Shown: positions 52,164 through 61,728 of the stretch, piece by piece
How the letters are laid out: every line of letters starts with the position of its first letter
Position numbering within the stretch: the stretch's first letter is position 1
Assembly (NCBI GenBank): GCA_047633055.1
Contig: JBLIEI010000010.1
Coordinates: 15,382 to 79,381 of the forward strand
Direction of reading: 5' to 3'
Source of the DNA: CALJFL01 sp047633055
Lineage (GTDB): Bacteria; Pseudomonadota; Gammaproteobacteria; Pseudomonadales; Halieaceae
Length of the DNA: 64,000 nt
Notes under the pieces: model-generated
Databases searched by the model: none
Seen by the model: the letters and a program-made list of their open reading frames with translations, nothing else
What the model was told of the DNA's origin: nothing
Program-made: the position numbers and the translations under genes

Positions 52164-52165
52164 TC

Positions 52166-53209
52166 ATGGATTTTACATTTTCTGAAGATCAGTTGTTGTT
52201 CCGTGACTCCGTTGCCGATTTCCTGCGCAACGAAATTACCACTGAGCGTATTCGAGCGAGCTGGGACACCGGTACCGGGCGAGACGATACCTTGTGGCGA
52301 CAACTTACTGACTTAGGCCTGGTAGGCATGACCGTCCCGGAAGAGCACGGTGGCCTGGGCATGAATGCGCTCGATTTTGTTTTGCTGGCGCAGGAGTGCG
52401 GGTACGTCGCGCTGCCCGAGCCTCTGGTTCACACCGCACTGGTCGCAGTGCCCACTTTAGAAGCACTGGGTGGTGACCTGGCGGCGCAGTGGTTGCCGAA
52501 GGTTGCGTCGGGTAATGCGAAAGTGATTATAGGGCCGCAGCAGAACGTACTGGTTGAGGATGCACATATTGCCGATCTGCTCATACTGGAACGGGGAGCT
52601 GAGGTTTATCCCCTGACTCCAGATCAATTTGAATATCAGCGTAATGAGTCGGTAGATCCATCCCGACGGCTATACAGTATTGTCGTGAGCGATCATGCAG
52701 AGCCTGTCTTGGTAGGTGATTCGGCATCTGCGTTAATGGCAAAAGCCCTCGATTATGGTGCTCTGGGCGCCGCAGCTCAGTCTCTGGGTTTGGCTCAGCG
52801 CATGGTGGATCTGTCTGTGCAGTACACCGGTGACCGCCAGCAGTTCGGCAAACCGATTGGTTCATTTCAGGCGGTCAAACATCTTATGGCCAACGTCGCG
52901 GTACAGCTGGAATTTGCTAAAGCACCAGTGCACAGGGCAGCCTACGATCTGTCGATAGTGGGGGCGAGTTCGGCCTGCAGTGTGTCACACGCAAAAATTG
53001 TGGCCTGTGATGCCGCGCAACTGGCGGCCAAAAACTGCATTCAGGTTCATGGTGCTATGGGGTATACCTGGGAGGTGGACCTGCAGATTTTTATGAAGAA
53101 ATGCTGGGCGCTGGCGAACACCTATGGCGACACAGGCTTCCATAAATCGCGTGTGGCCGAAACCATTTTTGCCAAAGATACGATACTGGGTGCCGGCGCG
53201 ACTTTTTAG
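52166..53209 (+). CDS. Acyl-CoA dehydrogenase, FAD-contact subunit (IpdE2/FadE33-like)
   Basis: A 347-residue partner subunit. It has DRQQFGKPIGSFQAVKHLMA, the FAD/interface motif, and QVHGAMGYTWEVDLQIFMK, but no FERG-type catalytic Glu. It is shorter than typical acyl-CoA dehydrogenases (380-390), as known for the small subunit of mycobacterial heterotetramers. A start at ATG 52166 lies 2 bp after the partner's stop, so production is coupled. A poorly matched middle domain (about 125-175) suggests loss of part of the substrate pocket. Confidence 0.88.
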   Translation: MDFTFSEDQLLFRDSVADFLRNEITTERIRASWDTGTGRDDTLWRQLTDLGLVGMTVPEEHGGLGMNALDFVLLAQECGYVALPEPLVHTALVAVPTLEALGGDLAAQWLPKVASGNAKVIIGPQQNVLVEDAHIADLLILERGAEVYPLTPDQFEYQRNESVDPSRRLYSIVVSDHAEPVLVGDSASALMAKALDYGALGAAAQSLGLAQRMVDLSVQYTGDRQQFGKPIGSFQAVKHLMANVAVQLEFAKAPVHRAAYDLSIVGASSACSVSHAKIVACDAAQLAAKNCIQVHGAMGYTWEVDLQIFMKKCWALANTYGDTGFHKSRVAETIFAKDTILGAGATF

Positions 53210-53247
53210 TCCGTGGCAGCGAACGTTTTTTTTCAAAGGAGAGAGAC

Positions 53248-54396
53248 ATGGCATACGCATATATTGTCGACGCAACGCGAAGCCCAACCGGCCGACGCAA
53301 AGGCGGACTGGCGGCTGTACACGGCGCTGACCTGGGTGCCCACGTAATAAAAACCCTAGTGGATCGCAATGGCATTCCCGATACCGAATATGACGATGTC
53401 ATGTTTGGTTGCGTGGACGCGATCGGGCCCCTTGCCGGCGATATCGCCCGAACCTGTTGGCTGGCCGCGGGCCTGTCAGATGAAGTGCCGGGCACTACCA
53501 TTGACCGCCAATGTGGTTCCTCGCAGCAAGCCGTCCATTTTGCGGCTCAGGCAATTATGTCCGGGGTAAACGATGTAGTGATTGCGGGCGGTGTCCAGAC
53601 TATGACACAGATTCCAATTTCCTCAGCGATGCTGGCTGCCCAGCCTCTGGGCTTTCCTGATCCGTTCTCTGGCAGTCAGGGCTGGGTCGCGCGCTATGGC
53701 GATGTGCCCATTTCACAATTTAACTCAGCTCAACTGATTGCCGATAAATGGAGAATCAGCAGAGAGGAAATGGAGTCCTTCGCTTTGGAGTCTCATGCCC
53801 GAGCGTTGAATGCCATCGCTCAAGGCCGATTCGATCGAGAGATTAGTCCGCTCAATGGCATTGAGATGGATGAGACGCCGCGTAATACCAGTATGGAAAA
53901 AATGGCAGAACTTCAGCCGCTGACGGAAGGGGGCACTATAACCGCTGCCGTCTCCAGCCAAACCTGCGATGGCTCGTCGGCCATGCTGGTGGTGTCGGAA
54001 GCGGCCCTCAAGCGCTACAACTTAACGCCGCGGGCTCGAATAGTTCATATGAGTGTGCGAGGAGCTGATCCTGTATGGATGCTAACGGCGCCAATCCCAG
54101 CAACGGCTTATGCGCTCAAAAAGTCGGGTATGAAACTGGAAGATATGGATGCGGTGGAAATCAACGAAGCGTTTGCGTCTGTGCCAATGGCCTGGTTACA
54201 GGAAACCGGTTACCCCCACGAGAAAACCAATGTGAATGGCGGCGCAATATCGTTGGGTCACCCGCTGGGTGCGACTGGCACCAAGTTGATGACGACGCTT
54301 TTACATGAGTTGGAGCGTACTGGTGGTCGGTATGGACTGCAGACGATGTGTGAGGGTGGTGGGCAGGCTAACGTTACGATTATTGAGAGGGTTTGA
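53248..54396 (+). CDS. fadA6: Acetyl-CoA acyltransferase (thiolase), FadA6-type
   Basis: A 382-residue thiolase with the acyl-enzyme Cys in TIDRQCGSSQQAV, His in GHPLGATGTK, a second Cys in TMCEGGGQANV and the EINEAFASVPMAWL segment. It would release acetyl-CoA from the linear 3-ketoacyl-CoA formed after steroid ring C opening. A 38-bp gap after the acyl-CoA dehydrogenase gene contains AAAGGAGAG as ribosome site before ATG 53248. General beta-oxidation thiolase is the alternative, with operon membership favouring the steroid role. Confidence 0.85.
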   Translation: MAYAYIVDATRSPTGRRKGGLAAVHGADLGAHVIKTLVDRNGIPDTEYDDVMFGCVDAIGPLAGDIARTCWLAAGLSDEVPGTTIDRQCGSSQQAVHFAAQAIMSGVNDVVIAGGVQTMTQIPISSAMLAAQPLGFPDPFSGSQGWVARYGDVPISQFNSAQLIADKWRISREEMESFALESHARALNAIAQGRFDREISPLNGIEMDETPRNTSMEKMAELQPLTEGGTITAAVSSQTCDGSSAMLVVSEAALKRYNLTPRARIVHMSVRGADPVWMLTAPIPATAYALKKSGMKLEDMDAVEINEAFASVPMAWLQETGYPHEKTNVNGGAISLGHPLGATGTKLMTTLLHELERTGGRYGLQTMCEGGGQANVTIIERV

Positions 54397-54491
54397 TGCT
54401 TTGTTCCACGCTGTTTTTAAAAGAAAAATGAATTCTGTCATACGGCATGCTGGCGCTTGGCGGCTTCAGGAAATAAAAAGGTAAGACGAAC

Positions 54492-55379
54492 ATGTTGAAA
54501 ATATGTAAAGACCGAGTAGTAATCATCACCGGCGCGGGCGGCGGACTCGGTGCTGCCCACGCCAAAGTATTGGCGCAAGAAGGCGCCAGCGTAATCGTTA
54601 ACGACATTAACGAGGCCGCAGCAACAGCCGTTGTTCAGAGCATAGTCAGCGCCGGTGGTAACGCTGTTGTTAACACCTCCGACATTACCAACTATGACGA
54701 CAGTCTCAATGCCGTAAAGCAAGCCATCGATAAGTTTGGTGGACTGCATGCAGTGGTCAACAACGCAGGTATCAATCGCGACCGGATGTTTGCGTCGATG
54801 ACTGAGGCAGATTGGGATGCGGTGATAGCTGTGCATCTCAAAGGGCATTTCTGCATCACCAGCCATGCCGTACATTACTGGCGCGGACAAGCGAAACAGG
54901 GTGAGACTGTCGATGCTCGCATCATCAACACCAGTTCCGGTGCCGGGCTACAGGGATCTATCGGTCAGTCCAATTACGCGGCTGCCAAAGCCGGCATCGC
55001 AGCGCTTACCTTGAACCAGGCTGCGGAGCTAGGCCGATATGGGGTCACTGCAAATTGCATCACACCTGCAGCGCGTACCGGCATGACCACCGCCGTGCCG
55101 GAGATGGCGCAACGCATGGCGACGCCGGAAGATGGCAGTTTTGATTATTGGGCACCAGAGAATGTTGCTTCACTGGTTGCTTGGCTTGCTTCCGGTGATT
55201 CGGCGGCTGTCACCGGTCGAGTGTTCGAGGCCGAGGGCGGGAAAATTTCTATCGCGGACGGTTGGCGCACGACCGACGGTGTCAACAAAGGTGAGCGTTG
55301 GCAGCCTGGCGAAGTGGGTGGGGCGGTAGCAATACTGCTAGGCAAAGAGCTGTCTGCTCAGAAAGTATACGGATCCTGA
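54492..55379 (+). CDS. SDR oxidoreductase of the steroid cluster (Rv3548c-like)
   Basis: A 295-residue SDR. The Rossmann motif is TGAGGGLGAAHA, followed by VNNAGINRDRMFASM. The catalytic Ser is in NTSSGAGLQG and Tyr/Lys in YAAAKAG. The extended C-terminal tail (about 250-295, ADGWRTTDGVNKGERW) is as in 17-beta-HSD4-type and mycobacterial KstR2-regulon SDRs. It probably oxidises a 3-hydroxyacyl-CoA in the CD-ring pathway. The 95 bp before it shows no gene and only a weak ribosome site (AAAAAGGTAAG). Confidence 0.85.
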   Translation: MLKICKDRVVIITGAGGGLGAAHAKVLAQEGASVIVNDINEAAATAVVQSIVSAGGNAVVNTSDITNYDDSLNAVKQAIDKFGGLHAVVNNAGINRDRMFASMTEADWDAVIAVHLKGHFCITSHAVHYWRGQAKQGETVDARIINTSSGAGLQGSIGQSNYAAAKAGIAALTLNQAAELGRYGVTANCITPAARTGMTTAVPEMAQRMATPEDGSFDYWAPENVASLVAWLASGDSAAVTGRVFEAEGGKISIADGWRTTDGVNKGERWQPGEVGGAVAILLGKELSAQKVYGS

Positions 55380-55389
55380 GGGGCTCCCA

Positions 55390-56559
55390 TTGGAATTTAA
55401 ATTTACCGAAGAGCAGGAAATGATTCGTGACACTGCAGCCTCATTTCTGGAAGAGATGTCCGGCAGTCAAGCGGTTCGCGTAGCCATGAATGCTGAGCTG
55501 GGATACGACCCGCAGGTTTGGCAGCGTATGTGTGAAGACATGTTTTGGCAGGCTATCCATTGCCCAGAGGAATACGGGGGCATGGGGCTTGGCTATGTCG
55601 AATTGGTGGCCACGCTTGAACAGATGGGCAGGCATCTGTTGTGCTCTCCTTTTTATGCAACGGTGTGTCTCGCTGCCACCGCGTTACTCACGATGGGCAG
55701 TGCGGCCCAGAAAGCGGAGTATTTGCCACGGATAGTGGCAGGAACAACTGCGACTCTTGCCTATACCGGGGCTTCAGGGCGCTGGGATGCACAGGCAGTT
55801 GATGTAATCTGCGAAGTTGATGGCGAAGGCTACAAAATAAACGGGCGATATCGCTTTGTACCTGACGGAGATAGCGCTGAGTTATTGATTGTTGCGGCGC
55901 GGCAGCCCGGGTCCCAGGGTGAGCAAGGTATCAGCCTGTTCGTTTTGCCTGCCGATACTGCCGGTATAACCGGACATTGGTTGCCAACGATGGACCAAAC
56001 ACGCCGACAGGGTGAGCTGGTATTCGATAACGTCTATCTGGGCTCTGCTGCATTGTTGGGAGACGAGAACGGTGGCTGGGCGCCGCTGTCCCGGATCATT
56101 GATCTTGCCACTATTGCCATAGCGGCGGACCAGGTCGGCGGTGCACAACAAGCGCTGGATTCGACATTGGCCTATTTGCAGGAGAGGGTACAGTTCGGTC
56201 GGGTGATTGCCTCCTATCAGGCGGTCAAGCACAAGGCGGCAGATATGATGCTGAAAGTCGAGGCGGCTCGCTCGGCACTTTACTACGCAGCATGCACGGC
56301 TGATGATGCAATTTTGGGGACCGTAACACCGGCTGAGCTGTCTGAGGCGGCGAGTATCGCCAAAGCTTATTGCAGTGATGCCTATTTTTTTATTGCCGGC
56401 TGTGGCATCCAGTTACACGGCGGTGTTGGGATTACGGCCGAGTACGATATTCAACTTTACTTCAAGCGCGCCAAATCGACGGAGATCTTTCTGGGTGATG
56501 GCGCATATCACAGAGAGCGGATTGCAAGCCTGTTGCTGGATTCGGGGGTGACGGCGTGA
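55390..56559 (+). CDS. Acyl-CoA dehydrogenase, FAD-contact subunit of a third pair
   Basis: A 389-residue acyl-CoA dehydrogenase. It has RVQFGRVIASYQAVKHKAAD and QLHGGVGITAEYDIQLYFKR, and lacks a FERG-type Glu (the aligned segment is IIDLATIAIAAD). Start TTG 55390 follows the SDR stop by 10 bp; TGAGGGGCT is the ribosome site. The stop overlaps the next start by GTGA. The order within this pair is reversed relative to the other two (FAD-contact subunit first). Confidence 0.88.
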   Translation: MEFKFTEEQEMIRDTAASFLEEMSGSQAVRVAMNAELGYDPQVWQRMCEDMFWQAIHCPEEYGGMGLGYVELVATLEQMGRHLLCSPFYATVCLAATALLTMGSAAQKAEYLPRIVAGTTATLAYTGASGRWDAQAVDVICEVDGEGYKINGRYRFVPDGDSAELLIVAARQPGSQGEQGISLFVLPADTAGITGHWLPTMDQTRRQGELVFDNVYLGSAALLGDENGGWAPLSRIIDLATIAIAADQVGGAQQALDSTLAYLQERVQFGRVIASYQAVKHKAADMMLKVEAARSALYYAACTADDAILGTVTPAELSEAASIAKAYCSDAYFFIAGCGIQLHGGVGITAEYDIQLYFKRAKSTEIFLGDGAYHRERIASLLLDSGVTA

Positions 56560-57743
56560 AATTAAGTTTCAGTCCAGCTGACGAGGAATTTCGAACCGAA
56601 GCGGCGACGTGGCTGGTGGGCGCTCTGAGTGGCGAATTCGCCGCAGTACGATTTCGCGGTGGCCCCGGAGATGAACACAGTGTGGTGGCGCAGCGCAAGG
56701 CGTGGGAGCGAGAACTGTACGCGGGCGGGTGGGCATGTCTGGGTTGGCCGGAAGCCTATGGCGGTCGTGGCGCGACTATCGAACAACAGGTTATTTTCAA
56801 TGAAGAATACGCACGTGCAGGGGGCCCGGGTCGTATAGGACACATTGGCGAAACGCTAATGGGGCCAACCCTCATCGCCTTTGGCACGGAGGCACAGAAA
56901 CAACACTACCTGCCGGGAATCTTGCGGGGACAAGACTTTTGGTGTCAAGGTTACTCTGAGCCCAATGCAGGATCTGACCTCGCCAATGTGAAAACCAGGG
57001 CGGTGTTTGATGAGGTCGCACAGCAATGGTTTATTTCCGGGCAGAAGGTTTGGACATCACTGGCGCATGAATCACGTTATTGTTTCGTGATTGCGCGCAT
57101 CGACCCTGATTCCCGAGGTCACAAGGGGTTGGGTTTTTTCATGATTGCGCTCGACCAGCCAGGCATCGAGGTACGGCCTATCCAGCAACTTACCGGCACC
57201 TCGGAATTCAATGAAGTATTTTTTGATCAGGCGATTTGCAGGGCCGAGGATATTGTCGGTGCTTCCGGTGACGGCTGGAAAGTGGCTATGGCTCTGTTGG
57301 GGTTTGAGCGGGGCGTATCGACGCTGGGTCAGCAAATGCTATTTCAAAACGAGTTGGACGAAATTATCCGTATTGCCAAGGACAATGGAGCTGCCAAAAA
57401 TCCGGTAATACGTCAGCGTATTGCCGACGCCCATATTGGTCTGCGCATCATGCGCTTTAACAGTCTGCGCATGATGTCAGGCGGCAGTGATGGCGGGTTG
57501 CAGAAAGAGGCGATGATTTACAAGCTGTACTGGGCGAGTTGGCACCGCAACCTGGGCAAGCTGGCGATGGATGTGCTTGGTCCTGAAAGCGAAGTGCTGG
57601 CCGCTGGCCCCTACGTACTTACCCGGCTGCAGTCGATGTATCTATTCACCCGTTCCGACACTATTTACGGTGGCACTAACCAAATTCAACGCAATATCAT
57701 CGCCGAGCGGGCATTGGGCATGCCCAGAGAACCGCGTGGCTGA
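56556..57743 (+). CDS. Acyl-CoA dehydrogenase, catalytic-type subunit of a third pair
   Basis: A 395-residue acyl-CoA dehydrogenase. It has FWCQGYSEPNAGSDLA, SGQKVWTSLAHESRYCF, the catalytic Glu in GFERGVS and IYGGTNQIQRNIIAERALG. It lacks the RxxFG motif, which its upstream partner supplies. Start GTG 56556 overlaps the partner's stop. In mycobacteria FadE31, FadE32 and FadE33 form such combinations in the same pathway; which step this pair serves is not decidable here. The ipdF-type gene follows. Confidence 0.9.
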   Translation: MKLSFSPADEEFRTEAATWLVGALSGEFAAVRFRGGPGDEHSVVAQRKAWERELYAGGWACLGWPEAYGGRGATIEQQVIFNEEYARAGGPGRIGHIGETLMGPTLIAFGTEAQKQHYLPGILRGQDFWCQGYSEPNAGSDLANVKTRAVFDEVAQQWFISGQKVWTSLAHESRYCFVIARIDPDSRGHKGLGFFMIALDQPGIEVRPIQQLTGTSEFNEVFFDQAICRAEDIVGASGDGWKVAMALLGFERGVSTLGQQMLFQNELDEIIRIAKDNGAAKNPVIRQRIADAHIGLRIMRFNSLRMMSGGSDGGLQKEAMIYKLYWASWHRNLGKLAMDVLGPESEVLAAGPYVLTRLQSMYLFTRSDTIYGGTNQIQRNIIAERALGMPREPRG

Positions 57744-57768
57744 CAATGACTCTCAGGAGCAATACAGC

Positions 57769-58560
57769 ATGGCCTTAAAAGCGCCCCCACCCTATGTCGA
57801 AGGTCATAATTTACTGGCAGGTAAGTCGGTGCTCATCACCGCTGCCGCTGGTGCCGGGATCGGTTTTGCGGCGGCTACACGTGCGGCTGAGGAGGGCGCA
57901 CGTGCGGTCATGATCAGTGATATACATGAGGCGCGCCTGAACAAGGCGGTTGCCGCTTTGAAAGCCGATACCGGACTTGAGGCTATCTACGGCCAGCTTG
58001 CCGATGTGACGTCGGAGGCCGATGTTCAAGCACTGGTGGACGAGGCCGAAGATCAAATGAAGGGTGTGGATGTGCTGATTAACAACGCCGGCCTGGGCGG
58101 CACACGCCTGCTGGTGGATATGGAAGACGATGAATGGTCCAGAGTATTGGATATCACCTTAACCGGCACCATGCGCATGAGTAGGGCCATGTTGCGTAAA
58201 ATGCAGCCACGCGGCGCCGGGGTTATCGTCAATAATGCCTCCGTATTGGGCTGGCGAGCACAGAAAGAGCAATGTCATTATGCCGCCGCCAAGGCCGGGG
58301 TGATGGCTTTGACCCGCTGCTCCGCGCTGGAAGCGGCCGATCATGGTGTGCGTATCAATGCGGTTTCCCCCTCGATTGCCTTTCATGAGTTTCTTAAAAA
58401 GACCACGCCAATGGCGCTTCTTGAAGAGCTGGCCGCCAAAGAGGCGTTTGGAAGAGCGGCCGAAGTCTGGGAAGTGGCTAATGTGATGGTGTTCCTGGCC
58501 TCCGATTATGCGAGCTACATGACCGGGGAAATCGTACCAGTATCCAGCCAGCGAGCCTGA
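57769..58560 (+). CDS. ipdF: IpdF-type SDR (hydroxy-indane-CoA dehydrogenase)
   Basis: A 263-residue SDR with NLLAGKSVLITAAAGAGIG at the N-terminus, VDVLINNAGLGG, Ser in NNASVLGW and Tyr/Lys in YAAAKAGVMALTR. The motif TAAAGxGIG is the distinctive form of the IpdF/Rv3559c group, which oxidises the 5-hydroxyl of the indane propionyl-CoA. ATG 57769 has CAGGAG 9 bp upstream. A longer open frame from 57571 overlaps the previous gene and is rejected. It is the last gene of the cluster. Confidence 0.83.
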   Translation: MALKAPPPYVEGHNLLAGKSVLITAAAGAGIGFAAATRAAEEGARAVMISDIHEARLNKAVAALKADTGLEAIYGQLADVTSEADVQALVDEAEDQMKGVDVLINNAGLGGTRLLVDMEDDEWSRVLDITLTGTMRMSRAMLRKMQPRGAGVIVNNASVLGWRAQKEQCHYAAAKAGVMALTRCSALEAADHGVRINAVSPSIAFHEFLKKTTPMALLEELAAKEAFGRAAEVWEVANVMVFLASDYASYMTGEIVPVSSQRA

Positions 58561-58726
58561 TTAGCGTCGCTGGCGGGGAATAAAAACTTCTTTCACTCGT
58601 CATCTTAACAGGTTGAAAACACTCACATTTTACCACCACATCGTGTGTTACACTTGGCCTTAAACTACCACTGCTGCATTTACTAGCGCTTGCGGCGGTT
58701 AATTTTTGTGCAACGCGTGGGCTTTG

Positions 58727-60475
58727 ATGAAGAAAATTGGCGAATTGCTGGTAGAAAAGGGCAAGATATCCGAGCGAGATGTCGAGCGGACTTTGCTTGC
58801 CCAAAGCGAGATGGGCGAGATGTTCGGTCAGGTACTGATCAAGCTTGGGCTGGTGTCGGAGATGGATTTTGCCGAGGTTTTGAGCCAGCAGTTGGATGTG
58901 CCCCTCATCGCCGCGGCAGATTACCCTGAGGAACCCATTAAGCTTGATGAGCTCGCTCAAGATTTTCTTATCTATAATTCGGTTGTACCCGTACAGGTGT
59001 CAGAAGGCTCGGTAGTTTTTGCCGCAGCAACACCACAGGACCCGTTTCTCGCCAAAGCGCTTGCCATGGCAATCGAGAAAGATGTCGAGATCGTACTCGG
59101 CCTGGAAACCGACATTGCCAAGGCAATCGCCCAGTTTTTAAAGCGCGGTGACGGAGAGGGCGATGGCGACGAGATTGGTGATCAATTTGAGGGCCAGAGT
59201 GACGACGAATTTATAGAACACCTCAAGGACCTCGCCAGCGAAGCGCCGGTTATTCGGCTGGTAAACCAGACCATACACCGTGCTCTGGATCTCGGGGCAT
59301 CCGATATTCATATCGAGCCGTTTGAAGATGGCTTACATTTGCGCTACCGCGTTGATGGTGTACTGCAAACGTATCCTGATCCCCCGGCGGCCAATCTTTC
59401 CGCGGCTATCGCTTCGCGTATCAAGTTGCTTTCCCATATGAATATTGCGGAACAGCGTTTGCCCCAGGACGGTCGCATAATGACCCGGGTCAAGGGACAC
59501 GAACTCGATCTGCGGGTATCGACCATACCGACAGTGCACGGTGAGAGTATTGTTATGCGCGTGCTGGACAGAGAGAGCATTCAACTCAGTTTGCCGGAAA
59601 TGGGATTCAGTGCCGATACCCTGGAGCGCTATCAGCAGTTGCTGGCCAGACCACACGGTGTACTGTTGGTCACCGGCCCTACTGGCTCGGGTAAGACCAC
59701 GACGCTGTATGCGTCGCTGGCGTCACTTGATTCCGATACACTGAAAATTATTACGGTCGAAGACCCGGTGGAATATCAACTGGAGGGGGTGAATCAGATT
59801 CAGGTTCAGGCCCAGATTGAGCTCGATTTCTCCCGTGCATTGCGCTCTATATTACGCCAGGACCCGGACATTATAATGATCGGTGAGATGCGTGACACCG
59901 AGACAGCACGGATCGGTGTTCAGTCTGCTCTTACCGGGCACCTGGTACTATCGACTTTGCACACCAATACCGCAGCCAGTGCGATAACACGTCTGGAAGA
60001 TATGGGCGTAGAGCGATTTCTGATTACCTCCTCAGTCAATGGAGTCCTGGCGCAGCGGCTGGTACGAAAGCTCTGTAGCAGCTGTAAATCTCCGCTGGCA
60101 TTGACTGATAATCTGCTGGACCGCTATGGCATGCGCCCCTTTATAGAAGCCGGTACGACAGAAATATACCAGGCCAAGGGTTGCTCCGAATGTATGGATA
60201 CGGGCTATCGCGGTAGAACTTCAATTCATGAGCTTTTTCCCCTGGATGATGAAATGCACAGAGTCATTATGAGTGGCGCCGATGCGACGAGTTTGCATAC
60301 GGCAGCGAGAGGGCAGGGCATGATCACTCTTTACGAGGACGGCTTGCGTAAGGTTCTGAAGGGTTTGACCTCTTTAGAGGAAGTGATGCGTGTGACCCAG
60401 GACCAGAGTGAAGGTGATGCCTCGCTTGAAGCGGTTCAAGTTGATACTTCGCTCGATGAAGCGGCGTTGGTGTAG
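58727..60475 (+). CDS. gspE: Type II secretion ATPase
   Basis: GspE powers type II secretion pseudopilus assembly at the inner membrane. The 582 residues (longer than E. coli GspE, about 493) include an N-terminal GspE-N/MshE-type domain (about 1-140). Walker A is GPTGSGKTTT (about 317-326), Walker B is PDIIMIGEMRD (about 380-390), and the tetracysteine zinc finger is CSSC...CSEC (450, 453, 486, 489). I choose ATG 58727 over TTG 58706 because MKKIGELLVEKGK matches the domain start. gspF follows in 9 bp. A poor -10 (TACACT, 58650-58655) lies upstream. Confidence 0.95.
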   Translation: MKKIGELLVEKGKISERDVERTLLAQSEMGEMFGQVLIKLGLVSEMDFAEVLSQQLDVPLIAAADYPEEPIKLDELAQDFLIYNSVVPVQVSEGSVVFAAATPQDPFLAKALAMAIEKDVEIVLGLETDIAKAIAQFLKRGDGEGDGDEIGDQFEGQSDDEFIEHLKDLASEAPVIRLVNQTIHRALDLGASDIHIEPFEDGLHLRYRVDGVLQTYPDPPAANLSAAIASRIKLLSHMNIAEQRLPQDGRIMTRVKGHELDLRVSTIPTVHGESIVMRVLDRESIQLSLPEMGFSADTLERYQQLLARPHGVLLVTGPTGSGKTTTLYASLASLDSDTLKIITVEDPVEYQLEGVNQIQVQAQIELDFSRALRSILRQDPDIIMIGEMRDTETARIGVQSALTGHLVLSTLHTNTAASAITRLEDMGVERFLITSSVNGVLAQRLVRKLCSSCKSPLALTDNLLDRYGMRPFIEAGTTEIYQAKGCSECMDTGYRGRTSIHELFPLDDEMHRVIMSGADATSLHTAARGQGMITLYEDGLRKVLKGLTSLEEVMRVTQDQSEGDASLEAVQVDTSLDEAALV

Positions 60476-60484
60476 GAATAGAAC

Positions 60485-61696
60485 ATGCCAGCGTTCAGTT
60501 ACAAAGCCATTGGCCGAGACGGTAAAACTCACCAGGGTGTGATCGAGGCAGCGGGCATCGAAATGGCCTCGCGTCAGCTGCGTGGTCAGGGTTTGACCCT
60601 GACTAAACTGGAAGCAGGTGCGACCGCAAGCAGCCGTGCGGGGAGCGCCCTCAGCGGCAAGCCCCCTGGTCGACAGGAAGTGTTGTCAATGACCTCGGAG
60701 CTCGCCGTTCTTTTGCGGGCTGGTCTGCCGCTTGATCGAGCACTTAAAGTCCTGATTGAAATGGCGGTCATGCCACAAATGAATCAGCTGTTGAGTGATC
60801 TGTTGAAAGCGGTCAAAAGCGGTAAAGCATTGAGTCAGGCGATGCTGCCCTACGACTCGGTGTTCGGCGCCTTTTATATTAATATGGTGCGGGCCGGTGA
60901 GGCCAGTGGACAAATGTCGGAAATCCTGGATCGTTTGGTTGAATATTTGGAAGAAGCCAGGGAGACTCGTGAAACCGTGGTCTCAGCGCTAATCTATCCG
61001 GCAATCTTACTGGTGGTTGCGACCCTGTCTATCGCGCTTATGCTGGGCTTTGTGGTTCCTCAATTTGAAGCTTTATTTGAGGATATGGGCGATGCTCTGC
61101 CCACTATCACCCAGATCGTGGTGTCTGCAGCAGATTTCGTGAAGCGCTGGGGTTGGCTGGTTGCTATTGTTCTTATTGGTTTGGGCGTGTATGTGCGTCA
61201 ATGGGCCTCGACGGCGAAGGGTAAGGCACAAATTGACAAATCTTTACTTAATTTTCCGATGGTGGGGGGAATTGTATTTGAGTTTGAGGTGTCCAAGTTT
61301 GCTCGCACCGTGGGTACACTTATCGGCAATGGAGTGTCTCTTCTAAAAGCAATATCGATTGCCATTGATACCGTTGACAATGTTGTTATCAAGGATGCGC
61401 TGCAGGTACTGCCGCCGGCAGTTAAATCGGGCAAGCGCATTTCGGTGGCGCTGGCCGAAACTAAAATGTTCACGCCGATGGTCATTCAAATGACACGCGT
61501 GGGCGAGGAATCTGGCAGTCTCGACCTGATGATGTTGGAGCTGGCCAAGGTATTTGATGGCCACGTAAAATCCGGTGTTAAGCGGGGTTTAACCCTGCTT
61601 GAGCCCGTGTTGATTTTGTCGATGGGTTTTATGATTGCAATAATTATTATCGCAATTCTGATGGGTATTTTGTCGGTCAATGATCTGGCGATCTAG
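60485..61696 (+). CDS. gspF: Type II secretion inner-membrane platform protein
   Basis: A 403-residue GspF with two GspF/T2SSF domains, each ending in membrane segments. The N-terminus begins MPAFSYKAIGRDGKTHQGVIEA, the domain landmark LLRAGLPLDRALKVL occurs in the first half, and VGEESGSLDLMM with three hydrophobic helices in the second. It links GspE to the pseudopilus. The start is ATG 60485, 9 bp after gspE. Confidence 0.96.
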   Translation: MPAFSYKAIGRDGKTHQGVIEAAGIEMASRQLRGQGLTLTKLEAGATASSRAGSALSGKPPGRQEVLSMTSELAVLLRAGLPLDRALKVLIEMAVMPQMNQLLSDLLKAVKSGKALSQAMLPYDSVFGAFYINMVRAGEASGQMSEILDRLVEYLEEARETRETVVSALIYPAILLVVATLSIALMLGFVVPQFEALFEDMGDALPTITQIVVSAADFVKRWGWLVAIVLIGLGVYVRQWASTAKGKAQIDKSLLNFPMVGGIVFEFEVSKFARTVGTLIGNGVSLLKAISIAIDTVDNVVIKDALQVLPPAVKSGKRISVALAETKMFTPMVIQMTRVGEESGSLDLMMLELAKVFDGHVKSGVKRGLTLLEPVLILSMGFMIAIIIIAILMGILSVNDLAI

Positions 61697-61728
61697 TCCG
61701 TCCTGTAACGAATGATTGAGGAAAAAGA

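Noticed and set aside
57571..57768. N-terminal extension of the IpdF-type SDR
   Set aside because: This 66-codon stretch overlaps the previous dehydrogenase gene; ATG 57769 has a ribosome site and the correct family N-terminus.
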